From: Fennellomyces sp. T-0311
Taxonomy: Eukaryota > Mucoromycota > Mucoromycetes > Mucorales > Lichtheimiaceae
NCBI GenBank assembly: GCA_025266875.1
Contig: JALLLT010000011.1
Coordinates: forward strand, 744,001 to 808,000
DNA: 64,000 bases
Direction of reading: 5' to 3'
Numbering within the stretch: the stretch's first letter is position 1; each line of letters opens with the position of its first letter. The translations under genes were made by a program, and so were the position numbers. Shown here piece after piece: positions 10,936 to 20,700 of this stretch. The notes beneath the pieces were generated by a model. It had not been told where the DNA came from. It ran no database searches and worked only from the letters and a program-made list of their open reading frames with translations.

Positions 10936-11026
10936 ACAAAAACCAAATGTATTATACAAAACCATAAAGAATCTGTGATTCCGAAAGTGTAGGATCCTGA
11001 CCTGGAATGCAAGATACCCTTGATGT

Positions 11027-11700
11027 ATTAAGGCAGTTCAGTGAACTTCAATAAAAATCATAAACATAAAAAAACCGATTTTCCGAAGGGACGTGATTTG
11101 GTAGTGGAATTCCGATAGTTTATGTTTATGGCATCGTTTATGTTTATGACACTTTGAAATCGTCATAAAGAAGGCGACAATCATAAAAAGTGTCATAAAA
11201 TGTAATTGGGTGGGCGAAATGAGCGGATATCGATTGTGTCACCAAGGAACTGAGATGACTAACAGAAGAGGTACTCTGCACACTGTGCAAGCCAAGGTGA
11301 CTCACATAGCTATCGCTATGACCATCGCATTGTAGGCAATGGCTCACAAAGCTATTGATGTGCGGATCAGGAGCATCAGAATTAAGATCGAGAAATGATT
11401 TGATACTGATGATATTGACAAACAGATTAAGCATGCAGCGTTGGATGACGATGATTATGATCAAAAGGATTCTGATAAGAATTATGAGGTGCAGATCCTG
11501 GAGGAGACACCTCATTTAACAATTGAAGAGCTACAGAACTAGCAGACAAGAGTAGCAAATGGATAACAGAAGTGCAATTTGTTAATGAAAGCTGCCAACA
11601 CGCTTCCTTTGCCTGAGTTTAACAGGAAATATTGCGTAACCACATCTTAACAGATGCATTTTTAATGTTTATGATTTTATGGAAGTTCACTGAACTCCCC
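11027..11700. mobile_element. Short inverted-repeat element (MITE-like)
   Basis: The left end AGTTCAGTGAACTTCAATA (11035) and the right end (about 11665-11700) are inverted copies, including ATAAAATCATAAACAT inside the termini. Subterminal TTTATGTTTATG and its complement are also repeated. The element starts exactly where homology to module copies C and E stops (after CTTGATGTATT), so it probably inserted there. TATT flanks both sides, but a target duplication is not certain. Only a short Asp-rich frame (11390-11540) is inside, so it is non-autonomous. Superfamily unassigned. Confidence 0.55.
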
Positions 11701-12104
11701 TATTGTACACATATTTGCACAGAAGAGTGGGCGTTCAGTTTATAGTGTAAACAACAGACGTACGTCATGAAAACTACTTTAAATTACTTTCAGTATTTTC
11801 TAGTCGCTCAACTCTAACACGGACTGCACTTAGAGCTTCTATATACTTTGATAAAAAATATCAAACCTGTAGACATATACTACAAGGTTCTCCTTCTCTA
11901 CTCTCAAAACCCATCTATCACACTTTACTTTATATATGTTAGATGGATAGATATATATGCACTATGTAAATGAAAAGTCCTGCTGTTCCAAAAAAAGTGT
12001 GTATGATAGCGATTTCGTATTCAGACGACCTGCATATTTGGCGTAAATTTTGACACACCTTTTTTAAACCCTTTCTTTTCCAATACTTTCTTAATAAAAC
12101 TACC
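11701..12104. other. Region upstream of dead Tc1-like transposase
   Basis: AT-rich sequence with no gene. It should contain the left end of the Tc1/mariner element; a stretch near 11980 (CTGTTCCAAAAAAAGTGTGTA) resembles a Tc1-type terminus, but I could not pair it convincingly with a right end. Confidence 0.3.
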
Positions 12105-13148
12105 ATGCCACTTATCGACACAACTAATACACAGCGTGAAAAAAGTCAAGAGTACGACCAGTTCACGTGTGGTCGCATCATCGGCTTACACGAGCAAGGT
12201 CTATCATTTGGTGGTATAGCAACCAAACTTGGCATTCCCAAGGGAGCTGTGTCAAGTATTTTCCGTCGTTGGGAGAAAACAGGGGCAACGTTGCCCAATA
12301 AGAGAAGTGGAAGACCATGTACAATCACTGAAAGAGGCCAAAGAGCGCTTTTAAAGGCTGTACGCGCTGATCCATTCAAGCCATATCTGAACATCAGGTC
12401 ACTTTAGACCAAGTTGGTATCAACGTCCACCGCAACACAATTATCAACTATTTGGGGAGACTGGGGTTTGGTTCGTACTCTACTGCACGTAAGCCTGCAC
12501 TTACGACGGTGCACATGCAAAAGAGGCTGGACTGGGCTCGTCAACGTGCCAACTGGACAGTGGGTCTGGCGCAATGTCATTTTGTCTGATGAATCGCGAG
12601 TTACCATGTGGGGCAATGATGGAGGGGCCCGTGTACTTCGGCGCGAAGGCGAACGGTACGACCGGAACCATATTGTGCCAACAGTAAAGTTTGGCAAAGG
12701 TTCGGTTATGATCTGGAGCTGTTTCTGGGCAGGAGGTTTCGGACCTCTTGTAATTTTGGATGGCGCCGTGGACCAGGATGCATATGTCAGCTGTTTGTCA
12801 GACAAATTCCTTCCATATCTTCGCGCTCTGTCTGATGATCATCCAGAACGTGAATTCATCTTTCAAGAGGATGGTGCCAGCTTCCATACAGGGTTATACA
12901 CAACCTGGTATAAGACTAGATGGCAGATGAGAGGGTTTGACACATGGCCAGCACAATGTCCTGATCTGAACCCGATCGAGCATGTTTGGTAGGCCCTTGA
13001 AAGGCGGATTCAGAACCGAAGGCACCACATCAAATATAAGGAACAGCTAAAGGTCTGTCTCCAGGATGAATGGCGAAATCTATGCCTTGAGCTTGCAGAA
13101 AGCCTCGTTGCTAGTATGTATGCCATTTCGCTGTCAAGCTGTGATTAA
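12105..13148 (+). pseudogene. Tc1/mariner (IS630-like, DD34E) transposase, inactivated
   Basis: The N-terminal block (12105-12400) has a paired-type helix-turn-helix, GLSFGGIATKLGIPKGAVSS, followed by the GRPC basic hinge typical of Tc1 transposases. A DDE catalytic domain follows in other frames: VILSDESRVTMWG with the first Asp, EFIFQEDGASFH with the second, and PDLNPIEHVW with the Glu, spaced about 34 residues from the second Asp. The frame changes near 12390 and near 12560, and a TAG at 12990-12992 replaces the residue after HVW. Homologous reading then continues to a final TAA at 13146-13148. Three lesions make this copy non-functional. The codon pattern and family order are clear, so the identification is firm even though the ends are not. 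Confidence 0.88.
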
Positions 13149-13332
13149 TGCCCAAGATGGCCACGTCCATTATTAAGCAATCTTTTTTTTTCTTTGATTA
13201 TGCATCTATATAACATTATCTTTTATCCTTTGCTTTTTGAATCTTGTAGTGTGGTTGGAAAGGTTGGCTTTACATGGTTAAAGTTATCAGGTCCTTTTCA
13301 AAAATTTAAATTTTTGAATACTTTTTGTGTGT

Positions 13333-13784
13333 TGTTACAGCGAAAATGGTGAACATGTGACGTGTCTATTTTTGGAATATGCGTCCTGTGCACAAGGTGC
13401 ATAGACGTGAAGCAGACATTCATACCATGCATCAAACGCACAGCGTGCATAAGATAGTGAGGAAAAAGATATATAAAGAGTAGGATAGCTAGCTTTGTTA
13501 GGACAGAATTGTCATATTGAATCTAAGTGATCAATAAAATAAGCTATACGCTTAGACTCTTCTCATATAATTATAAGAAACTACTTTGAGCTTTAGCTCC
13601 TTCTCTTACCAGTCAACAGGCTCTTTAAGCCCTCCTTTCAACGACCTTTCATATAGGTATAACCCCATTTTACCATTAACTTTATCTTAGATAAATTCCC
13701 TTCTGTAAGGCAGAAACCCACGGGACTTACTTTCCGACCGGTTTTGCCTTATGACAGCGTGACTGTAATAAAGACACGATAACA
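13333..13784 (+). mobile_element. Possible solo LTR
   Basis: The segment begins TGTTAC and ends GATAACA, giving TG...CA ends with a short TGTTA/TAACA inverted repeat. It contains a TATA-like GATATATAAAGAG near 13468 and AATAAA near 13535, the usual U3-R order. TGGGCGAAACCCC follows directly and could be a primer-binding site. No 5-bp target duplication is visible and there is no partner LTR in the window, so this remains tentative. Confidence 0.35.
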
Positions 13785-13926
13785 CTGGGCGAAACCCCAT
13801 TTCACTTCTACATTAGTCATTGTTGCATTAAGATCGTTCACATTGTGGATTTCATTGGGCTGAACACTTTAATTCGGGCTCTTGCAATTTCGGGTCCGGG
13901 CAAAAGACAGGGCCCGTTTAGAGCCC
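13785..13926 (-). mobile_element. Terminal fragment of hAT-like element
   Basis: This block is about 80-85 percent similar by eye to 51010-51186. Both end at the same point, GGCCCGTTTAGAGCCCTA, after which unrelated parts of the repeat module begin. Read on the minus strand the terminus is TAGGGCTCTAAACGGGCC, similar in style to hAT ends, with CCCGAA-type subterminal motifs. In this copy it abuts the middle of the proline-rich gene of module copy E. Confidence 0.45.
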
Positions 13927-14844
13927 TACATGCCTCCATCGCCGCCGCCGCCGCCTCCAGCAGTGGACGATGAGTTCCTCGGGCTTTTCGGGCAGATGAA
14001 CATTACTCCACCTGGCGAACAAGTGCACAGCCAAACCACTGAAATGTGGCGCGTTCCCGAGCGCCTTGCTCTGCAGGAGGAACTGGACTTTGGCTTTCGC
14101 ACCTTCTTTCGGTCGTTGTACCTCCGTGCTCGCAACCAGGACCACGACTATGATGGCGACCTGCGTCGCTATGCCGTTGGTAACCACTTCCTCCAACAAC
14201 ACTACGATGAAAAGTAAGTTGTGTACAAACTGTCAAAATCTTAGCAACAGAATCACTGATGAATCTTCTATGGAACAGTCGTAACTAAAAAAAAACAAAA
14301 AAGCCCTCAAAAAAAAGAAAAAAGCACAAAAACCCTAAAAAAAGTAAAAAAACAAAAAAGCCCTAAAAAAAAAAGAAAAAAACCACAAAAACCCTAAAAA
14401 AAGTAAAAGAACAAAAAAAAAGACATCACAAGAAAAGACCCCCCGACAAAAAACAAAAGCAAGAAGGAAAAGACGCAGGGAAAAAAGCACGACATCTCAC
14501 GCAAGAAGCATTCACACAAGAAGCATTCACTCAAGAATGATCCACTCAAGCATGATCCACTCAAGAAGCATCCACAGATATGGAAGCGCGAAAGTGCGCT
14601 GCTCGAACAAAACAAACACACAGTAAGTATAGCACTTTGGATTGGTTCGTAAAATATGTCTAGATGATTTGCCAACATCCAATTTAGAAAAAAAAGCTCA
14701 TATGTAGCTTTTGGGAACATGATGCTTAAGCGCGAAAGTGCGCTATCTGAACAAAAACCAAATGTACTCTACAAACACCATAAAGGATCTGTGGTTTCGA
14801 AAGTGTAAGATCCTGACCTGGAATGCAAGATACACTTGATATAT
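13927..14844 (+). repeat. Composite repeat module, copy E (truncated)
   Basis: Only the 3' half of the proline-rich gene, A-rich DNA, a short minisatellite and the tail are present; the CT microsatellite, hairpin and most of the minisatellites are deleted between about 14450 and 14520. It is bounded on the left by the hAT-like terminus. Homology to copy C continues past the tail to 15129 through the 3' flank and last codons of MED7. Confidence 0.7.
13930..14217 (+). pseudogene. 5'-truncated proline-rich module gene (copy E)
   Basis: Only the proline run and the conserved C-terminal core remain, 95 residues from an internal Met. The core reads VDDEFLGLFGQMNITPP and continues to NHFLQQHYDEK, almost identical to copy C. 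The N-terminal membrane segment and SP repeats were lost at the junction with the hAT-like end, so I treat it as a gene remnant although the remaining frame is open. Confidence 0.65.
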
Positions 14845-15200
14845 TGTCATAAGATAGTTTTTGTATGTAGTATTGTATTCATAATTTACTTTTCACTGTG
14901 CGCAGATGATGCATACATAGCTATGTGTTGTATACATAAAACACACGAGGGCGTCTCATAGTTATTCTTCGAGGCAGTAGAGTCTATCCAATTGACCGAT
15001 CCTCCAGGAAGCACAAGAGTTGCAAAATAGCATTTTGGTTTATATAGTATCATTGACCATTGGTGTTAGATTCTGCAGTAGTTTTTTCAGCGGTTATATC
15101 CCCTTTTTCTGGTTCTTTCGTTACAACGTTATCGTATAGTATATTTTATTTAGGATGTGCGCATCGGAAACCAACTGGAGGTCAGAATGACGTAGGAGCA

Positions 15201-18151
15201 TCATAAAGTCAGTGAGTGTATTAGTGGCAGTTCAAATTTTAAAGTCAAATCAATAAATGCCAGAGACAACACGATCTCGCAAAAAATCCTTCGCTTTACA
15301 TTAATTGGTGCAGCTGTAATATCTTGTGCATTAACATCCACCGGTATCATCGCAGTAACAAAGTACGGTACTTTCTTCGTGCGGTTGTTAGGAAGTGCCA
15401 GACAGTCATACTCATTACCATCATTATACAGCTTTGGTGCCACTTCTTGTAGTACTGGATCAATGTCTGTCACTTCTGTACCCGTTGCCCGTGACCAGTA
15501 TTTCTTGATGTAGTACTGTAAATTGTAATCTTGTCGATACAATTCTACCGGCTGGTTTCTTCCTATTGAACCCCAAAATTCCGGATCATTTTCACCGTCA
15601 CCAAGAGAAAAAGCTTCGATATTTCTTCTCGTGTCACTAATGGTTGCCGATAATCGCTTTTGACGTCGTAAAGCAGCAATTTTGAGAAGCGCATTCGATG
15701 AATTCGCCCCAGGAGATATTCGTGACTTGATATATCCTTTTATTTCTCCTAAAACTCATCACATAAGTACCAGATAAATCGAATAAAACTTTCACTAGAT
15801 ATTACAATCATACCTACTGCCCTCTCCATGCTCCTAGCACTGTACGACCGCGGGGCCCCAAGAGTTTCCACAACCTGTGGTAGATGTCGCAAATAGTGCA
15901 TATTGATCGTATACAGATTATGTGGGATATGATCGTACATCAATATGTGCCATTCATTGACATAACTAAGTAAAGAATGGCTTTTAGTAGTTGCTATGGA
16001 TTACCAGGCCATTTACCTTTGCAGCCGTTCCAAGTCAGAAGGAAATTCACTGTCTCCTTCATGTTCAGGTGGACATGGCATATACGATATCTCCCACTTT
16101 AATGCGATAGAACATGCTTTGACCAAACTTCCAAGCTCTTCCAAGAACCTGCATCTATTTGCTTCCAACCATTCATGCACAACTGTAGGAACCGCATATA
16201 ATAGGAAATCGATAAAGTCTACACCACGCGAGCTCTTTGATCGTGCAAATAGATCTACAGTATAGTTAATACGAGTAAAGAAATTTGTTAAGAGAAACAT
16301 ATGAGCTTAATACCACCCAAATCGCCGTCAAGGCCTAGTGGAAGCATCGTATGCGATGCCTTCAAAGCCTTTCCAATATGTTGCTGTTGGCGTGTCGACA
16401 GAACAAATGGCGAATCCACGTTGACATACTATCCTTTTAGCATAGACAGTATCTGGCGTGCAACATTTTGGCCAATAAGATGAAGTTCGTCCATTCCATA
16501 AAAAAAATGGTGAATGATGGGTTGCGAGTTCTCTAAAAGGGTTGCCGCTCCGAATCCCAAGGTCCTATCATATGTGAATTACCATGTATATATCAATAAA
16601 AAGATTATGACATTACAGAAAGTTGCCCTGTGAAATCGTCGTCTGTACGCTGTTCATCCAGGTCGTCTCGATCGCCTGGAAAGTACTGTCCATTGCCGCC
16701 TCCATGAGAACTGAGTAGTGAAGAAGATCCAATCCGGCATGATCTACAACCATAATGGGAACCGTGGCCAGAATGATGGATTAAGTCTACAACTCCTGGT
16801 ATATCTCCCGACACGAGAAGTAGATGTGCATGCATGTGCATATCTGCTTCATCATCGACCCGTAATATCACACCTTTTGTTGAGAGCAACTTTACTTCTT
16901 CGAGCAATGGTTCCAAGAACGAGTAAATATCCTCCGGTTTTGAAGGACCTGGAACGACTGCCACCTAAAGCATATTATCTAACTGATAACTAAGTAGGCC
17001 AGTCAGTAAATTGCGAGTACAAAATTTATGAGAATTAAACTTTACCGCTGTTCCTTTGGTAAGTTGAGCACAACAAGATGGATTATTGTCATCGTAACAG
17101 AGTTTCGTCCATACTTGAAAGGCGAAAATCCGTCAACATACAGAGCCAGCGCGACATCGAATTCACTTTCGAATAAGTAGGCTTGGTCAGCATAAGCATA
17201 GCCATCGAAATATCTGCAAGTGTGTTTGGGTGTTTGCGCTCGCACGTCTCACGAAACATATCACGATAATGAGGCGTGGCTAACATGGATCCGAGAAGTT
17301 CTGACAACGGTAGATAGCGCATGCGTGCAAATGGACGTTCAGGGTTATTATCCTTGAAGCGTGGTAGGAAACAGTGAAAACATTCCATCTGGTTTTCGTC
17401 GTTGAAAAACATACATCCTTCCCTACAGACATCATATATTCGGCTGTTTACGGGAAATGCTTCTGTCAAACGCTTAGTCGCCACATGCACACTGTCCAAA
17501 GGTTCCGGCTCTTTAATGAAAACGGAAGAATTATGAGCAATATTGCTTATACCTTCAAGGTAACACTTACGACCATTGTTGCTTTGTTTCCAGTCGTTGC
17601 GAAACGATATTATTTCTTCGTGCGTTGAACGTGAAACTTTCCCTTTTTGGACAATGCTAGTTAACCGAATATTCCAGTAGTCTCGGTTACTAGGAGGCAG
17701 TTGTTCGCTCATATCAATGACCTTTAGTTCATTTTCCCTTTGGATTCGGTTGGGTGCAGCTTATTCACGAACATCAGCGTCATTGTACCATTCGAAGTAT
17801 GCCTCCTCAAGAAGTTCTTCATCCTCGTTGTACACTAGGGCGGGCACAAAGGGTGTATCGTGATTTCCAGAGTCAAATACAAAAAAAATCATCAGCAGAG
17901 GGGGTTGACAGGCGTTGGCCAGTGGTAATAATATCATAAACACGATAGCTATGAGAAACGGCGCCGTGAACTTGAACACTGCTGGGTACGGCTATGTCGC
18001 GTACTCGGTGCTCTTCCGCAGCCTGTTCATGTCGCGAATCGCCTACTGATTCGTTATCGCTAGGTTGATCTCGGCTGTAAGCGATGCAAAACTTACTGTG
18101 TTTCGAGATGGCACCTGCTATATTGCGATGACATATACTGCACAAGGTCAT
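15201..18151 (-). pseudogene. Tnp2/Transposase_21-family transposase, decayed
   Basis: Reading down the minus strand from 18151, the protein starts with a CxxC/H..C zinc-finger-like block (CSICHRNIAGAISKHSKFC). It then has the Tnp2 hallmarks: ALYVDGFSPFK, IIHLVVLNLPKEQR, VVPGPSKPEDIYSFLEPLLEE and a HYGCRSC knuckle. The DFLLYAVPT block and a C-terminal tail reaching SLTL at 15201 follow. Introns are apparent near 17042-16975 (GTAAAG...TTTAG), 16610-16560, about 16012-15965 and about 15810-15750. Lesions include a frame change in the run of eight A on the plus strand at 17881-17888, a TAA at 17761-17763, a 1-nt shift near 17215 and a stop near 16440. It is therefore probably inactive. The family call is by motif recognition. 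Confidence 0.75.
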
Positions 18152-18235
18152 GGTGTGTATAGTGTAAAGCTGCTTTTGAACGTGACCCGTGTGGTATTAA
18201 AAAAAGTCCCTCCTGTTCTTCAGCAACACTTTTTA
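18152..18235. promoter_or_regulatory. Putative bidirectional promoter of Tnp2 element
   Basis: This 84-bp gap separates the start codons of two divergent element genes and is the only space for their promoters. No clear TATA box is seen. Confidence 0.35.
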
Positions 18236-18904
18236 ATGAACAGCCCACAAGACCCCAACACCCAAGAATTTGACGAGACTAATTCCACTGATTCGCAGCG
18301 GATGCTCACTGAAGCCACAGGTCAACGAATCCTACAAAGATTGGACGAAATTGCTTCTTTGCTTACGAACAGAGGGCCGCTTCAATCTGCTGCGCAGCCG
18401 CGTGATGTCAATCAAGACCAGCAGCATTCTAGTACCCCACGTTCACAAGCTTCAGGAGGAGCACCAAACCAAGGACCACGACGTTGCAAGAAGCCTCGTG
18501 TTCGAATTGATGAGAACAACGAAAGGGTCATTGACGTTAGGAATCATCACATTGATAATGCACTGCAGAATTTTTTTCAGGTGCCCGAAGATATCGTGGC
18601 GACCCGAAACGGTTTGACTATTCATTTAATGCGTGTAGTGCGCTCTTATATTGAAGAACGCTTAGACGAACGCCGGATGTCGTCAACAACCACCTTTTGG
18701 CGTAACATACCAGATTCTATTTCAGTTCGAGCAATTCAGCGATTTGAACAGCAAGCCGAAAGTGTTCTTAATCTCCGTCTTACTGACTGCGAAGGCTCGT
18801 GGATCGCTCAACATTGTCTTCATTCAGGATGGAACAATCATAGATCGCCTGAACAACAAGATAACGAAGCAGCCCATGAAGACCAGAGACAACAACGACA
18901 ATGA
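18236..18904 (+). CDS. Accessory protein of Tnp2-type element
   Basis: The ATG at 18236 opens a 222-residue frame, MNSPQDPNTQEF..., with polar, Gln/Ser/Asn-rich N-terminal sequence and a basic cluster (GPRRCKKPRVRIDENNERV). A predicted mixed helical part contains NALQNFFQVPEDIV and HLMRVVRSYIEERLDERRM, and a Gln/Arg-rich end follows. I do not recognise a domain. Its position, head to head with the transposase, suggests a DNA-binding or regulatory role like accessory proteins of other CACTA elements, which is inference. Upstream in-frame codons exist back to 18065 but would overlap the transposase start, so the later ATG is preferred. Confidence 0.45.
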   Translation: MNSPQDPNTQEFDETNSTDSQRMLTEATGQRILQRLDEIASLLTNRGPLQSAAQPRDVNQDQQHSSTPRSQASGGAPNQGPRRCKKPRVRIDENNERVIDVRNHHIDNALQNFFQVPEDIVATRNGLTIHLMRVVRSYIEERLDERRMSSTTTFWRNIPDSISVRAIQRFEQQAESVLNLRLTDCEGSWIAQHCLHSGWNNHRSPEQQDNEAAHEDQRQQRQ

Positions 18905-19016
18905 TTTCACCTGTCGCCCTCTCCTCCTGCTCGGGAACCAAGAAGGTAAATACAGTTAGTACCACATAGTTTAAAATGATAATTTGAGCAATTAATTATT
19001 GTTAAGTAGCATTGAC

Positions 19017-19226
19017 ATGTTCCATGGAGAAGGCTCAAGCACAGACCAATCCGGACACCATGGTCAACGTAGCAGTGGTCGTGGACGTGGCCGTGGACGC
19101 GGTCGTGGTCTTGGCGAAACGAACAATCCCGATGTCGACGAAGAGTCAACAGGAACTGATTTCCCAAGTACTAATGAAGGCGGTATAAGAGGACACGGTC
19201 GTGGTCGTGGTCGTGGACGCGGATGA
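19017..19226 (+). CDS. RG-rich tail, possible last exon of accessory gene
   Basis: This short frame contains two blocks of alternating Arg-Gly, RGRGRGRGRG and RGHGRGRGRGRG, separated by an acidic linker. It lies about 110 bp after the accessory gene stop, with GTAAATAC (18945) and a TTAAG acceptor-like site (19006) between them, so it may be a spliced 3' exon. RG repeats commonly bind nucleic acids. Whether it belongs to the upstream gene is not proven. Confidence 0.4.
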   Translation: MFHGEGSSTDQSGHHGQRSSGRGRGRGRGRGLGETNNPDVDEESTGTDFPSTNEGGIRGHGRGRGRGRG

Positions 19227-19440
19227 AGTGGTGAGGAAGAGCAAACCAATGCAGCAATCGTTTCGAATCAAAACGATAGCAGCAATTCCAACTTGCATCC
19301 TGCTCCAACTGAATCAGCGGATTTTGGGACCACACGCACCGCACGCACCACACGCAAGGGGCAAAAAAGGCAGTGATAAGGCATGTATCTCTTCATTTGT
19401 CACTAACAGTATAACGTAAACCACTTTTCTTATCGTAATA

Positions 19441-20230
19441 GCACCTTCCAGCTGTTACTCTTTTAGTATTTCATTAAAATGTATCCTAATAAACACCATC
19501 TTCATGCTAGTTATTATTATATCGTAATATTACTAGTAAAAGAGCAGGAAAGAGCATTTACGTATTATATATATGTAACTTGTTCAGACTTTTGGAAACT
19601 TGTTCAATCTTGTTCAATCTAGTCCTTGTTATTCACTTAATAAAAAACCAGGTTCAACAAGATCAGTTTTAACAAGATCCAATAAGATTCAACAAGATCG
19701 GTTTTCCCCAGTGATTTATCATATCACAGCTATCGTCCCTGCTATTAAGCTCTCTTTTTCGCCGTTTTGCTGGAGCACTCTGCTTTATATAATATGCTGT
19801 GCGAGTGAATTTCTGCTACTTCGATCAGTTTCCTAGACATTGGACCAAAGGCTAGATCAGTTATCATTTCTTTGCTTCGGCAGGTATGTCGTCTTCATTT
19901 GACTTGATGCTTATCTTGTACTTTTGATAAAGTATCTTGCTGCGAGAGAAAGCAACAAGATAAGCCATCTTTCTGGAAACAGGCTTCTCTTTCTTGTTCC
20001 CAGGTGACTTGAATCCCTTGCGGGTTGCCTTCTGTTCATTACATTGTGGCGTTTAGCGTCTCACACTGCTGATCTTCGTCTTTGCTATGTTTCCTCTACT
20101 TTTTAGCTACGTCCTTAGCCATTATACGTATAGCGTTCAGAAGATTACAACCTCCGTTACGAGCCAATCTTTAAGGGCTGTTATCAAGTTGGTAAGTATA
20201 AAATCGAATGGAAAATATGTTTTATTGATA
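19441..20230. other. AT-rich region with TTGTTCAAT / AACAAGAT motifs
   Basis: No gene is seen. Between 19575 and 19700 the motif CTTGTTCAATCT and its inverted form TTCAACAAGATC occur several times in both orientations, followed by another AACAAGAT near 19950. Such interspersed direct and inverted short motifs are typical of subterminal regions of CACTA-type elements. Confidence 0.4.
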
Positions 20231-20700
20231 AATGTGTAAGGCGATGAAGGGCCGTAGACATTGGTAATGATCATGCAAGATTGAAGAGACTTTGGTGCAG
20301 CGATTTCGTTTTGGTGAGAGCTTTTGTTGTTTGGAATGTATGTGTCCGGACAAGAACTTGTAAAGTTTGGACTCGTTTGGTTTTGTCGTTGGATTCGACT
20401 TTGTGTTTATGTTCGTCTTGTCAGTTGTCTTGACTTTGGACTTGACGTGGATATTGGATTTGTTTTGGATATTTGTTTCTTGTTTAGATGTTGGATATTG
20501 TGTTTGATTTGGATTGGATTTGCCTTGAGATATTGTCTCAGGTTTTGGATTCGTTTTTTGTGATTGTAGCTCCACTTTTTGACTTTTTTTTTGCTGACTC
20601 CATGCTCTCCAATCTGCTAGATTCATTACTGGCATCGCGACCCTTCGTTGATGATGATGGTGCTCGTTCACTGGCCTTGTATGGGTATGCAAATTGGATA
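20231..20700. repeat. TTGGAT-rich degenerate minisatellite
   Basis: Plus-strand TTGGATATTG/TTGGATTTG units recur between about 20380 and 20560. They create a Lys/Asn/Gln-rich open frame on the minus strand (20692-20222) that I regard as repeat-derived. It may be the diverged equivalent of the minisatellites of module copies A and C, because it lies in the expected place beyond inverted copy D. Confidence 0.4.

Larger units (their letters stand above)
4811..11026 (+). repeat. Composite repeat module, copy A
   Basis: This is one of five copies of the same ordered module. It starts inside the fourth exon-like block of the uncharacterised gene, so its 5' part is missing, and runs through the conserved 5.5-7.1 kb stretch, the proline-rich gene (7414-7998), A-rich DNA, a CT microsatellite, the conserved intron near 8.45 kb, a hairpin (8560-9326), three minisatellites and the tail. 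The tail ends at about 11026, exactly where a short inverted-repeat element begins. Order and orientation match copy C over more than 6 kb. No transposase belongs to the module itself and no clear terminal repeats were found. Confidence 0.75.
15130..19440 (-). mobile_element. CACTA/EnSpm-type (Tnp2) element with divergent accessory gene
   Basis: The left boundary is supported by homology: 14845-15129 matches 62703-63015, and the match ends abruptly at ACAACGT. Inside are a minus-strand Tnp2-type transposase (18151-15201) and a plus-strand accessory gene (18236 onward), starting 84 bp apart. I found no convincing CACTA terminal repeat, so the ends are approximate; the right end could extend to the motif-rich DNA near 19570-19700. 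Confidence 0.6.

Noticed and set aside
11960..13345. Terminal inverted repeats for the Tc1-like element (CTGTTCCAAAAAAAGTGTGTA against CTGTAACAACACACAAAAAG)
   Set aside because: Only weak similarity, no flanking TA pair and conflict with the LTR-like start at 13333; not reported as ends.
16605..16964. Separate small gene in the Tnp2 region
   Set aside because: It is one exon of the transposase, with the VVPGPSKPEDI and HYGCRSC blocks, not an independent gene.
20222..20692. Lys/Asn/Gln-rich frame of 156 codons on the minus strand
   Set aside because: Arises from TTGGAT-type repeats on the plus strand; no domain and no neighbouring support.
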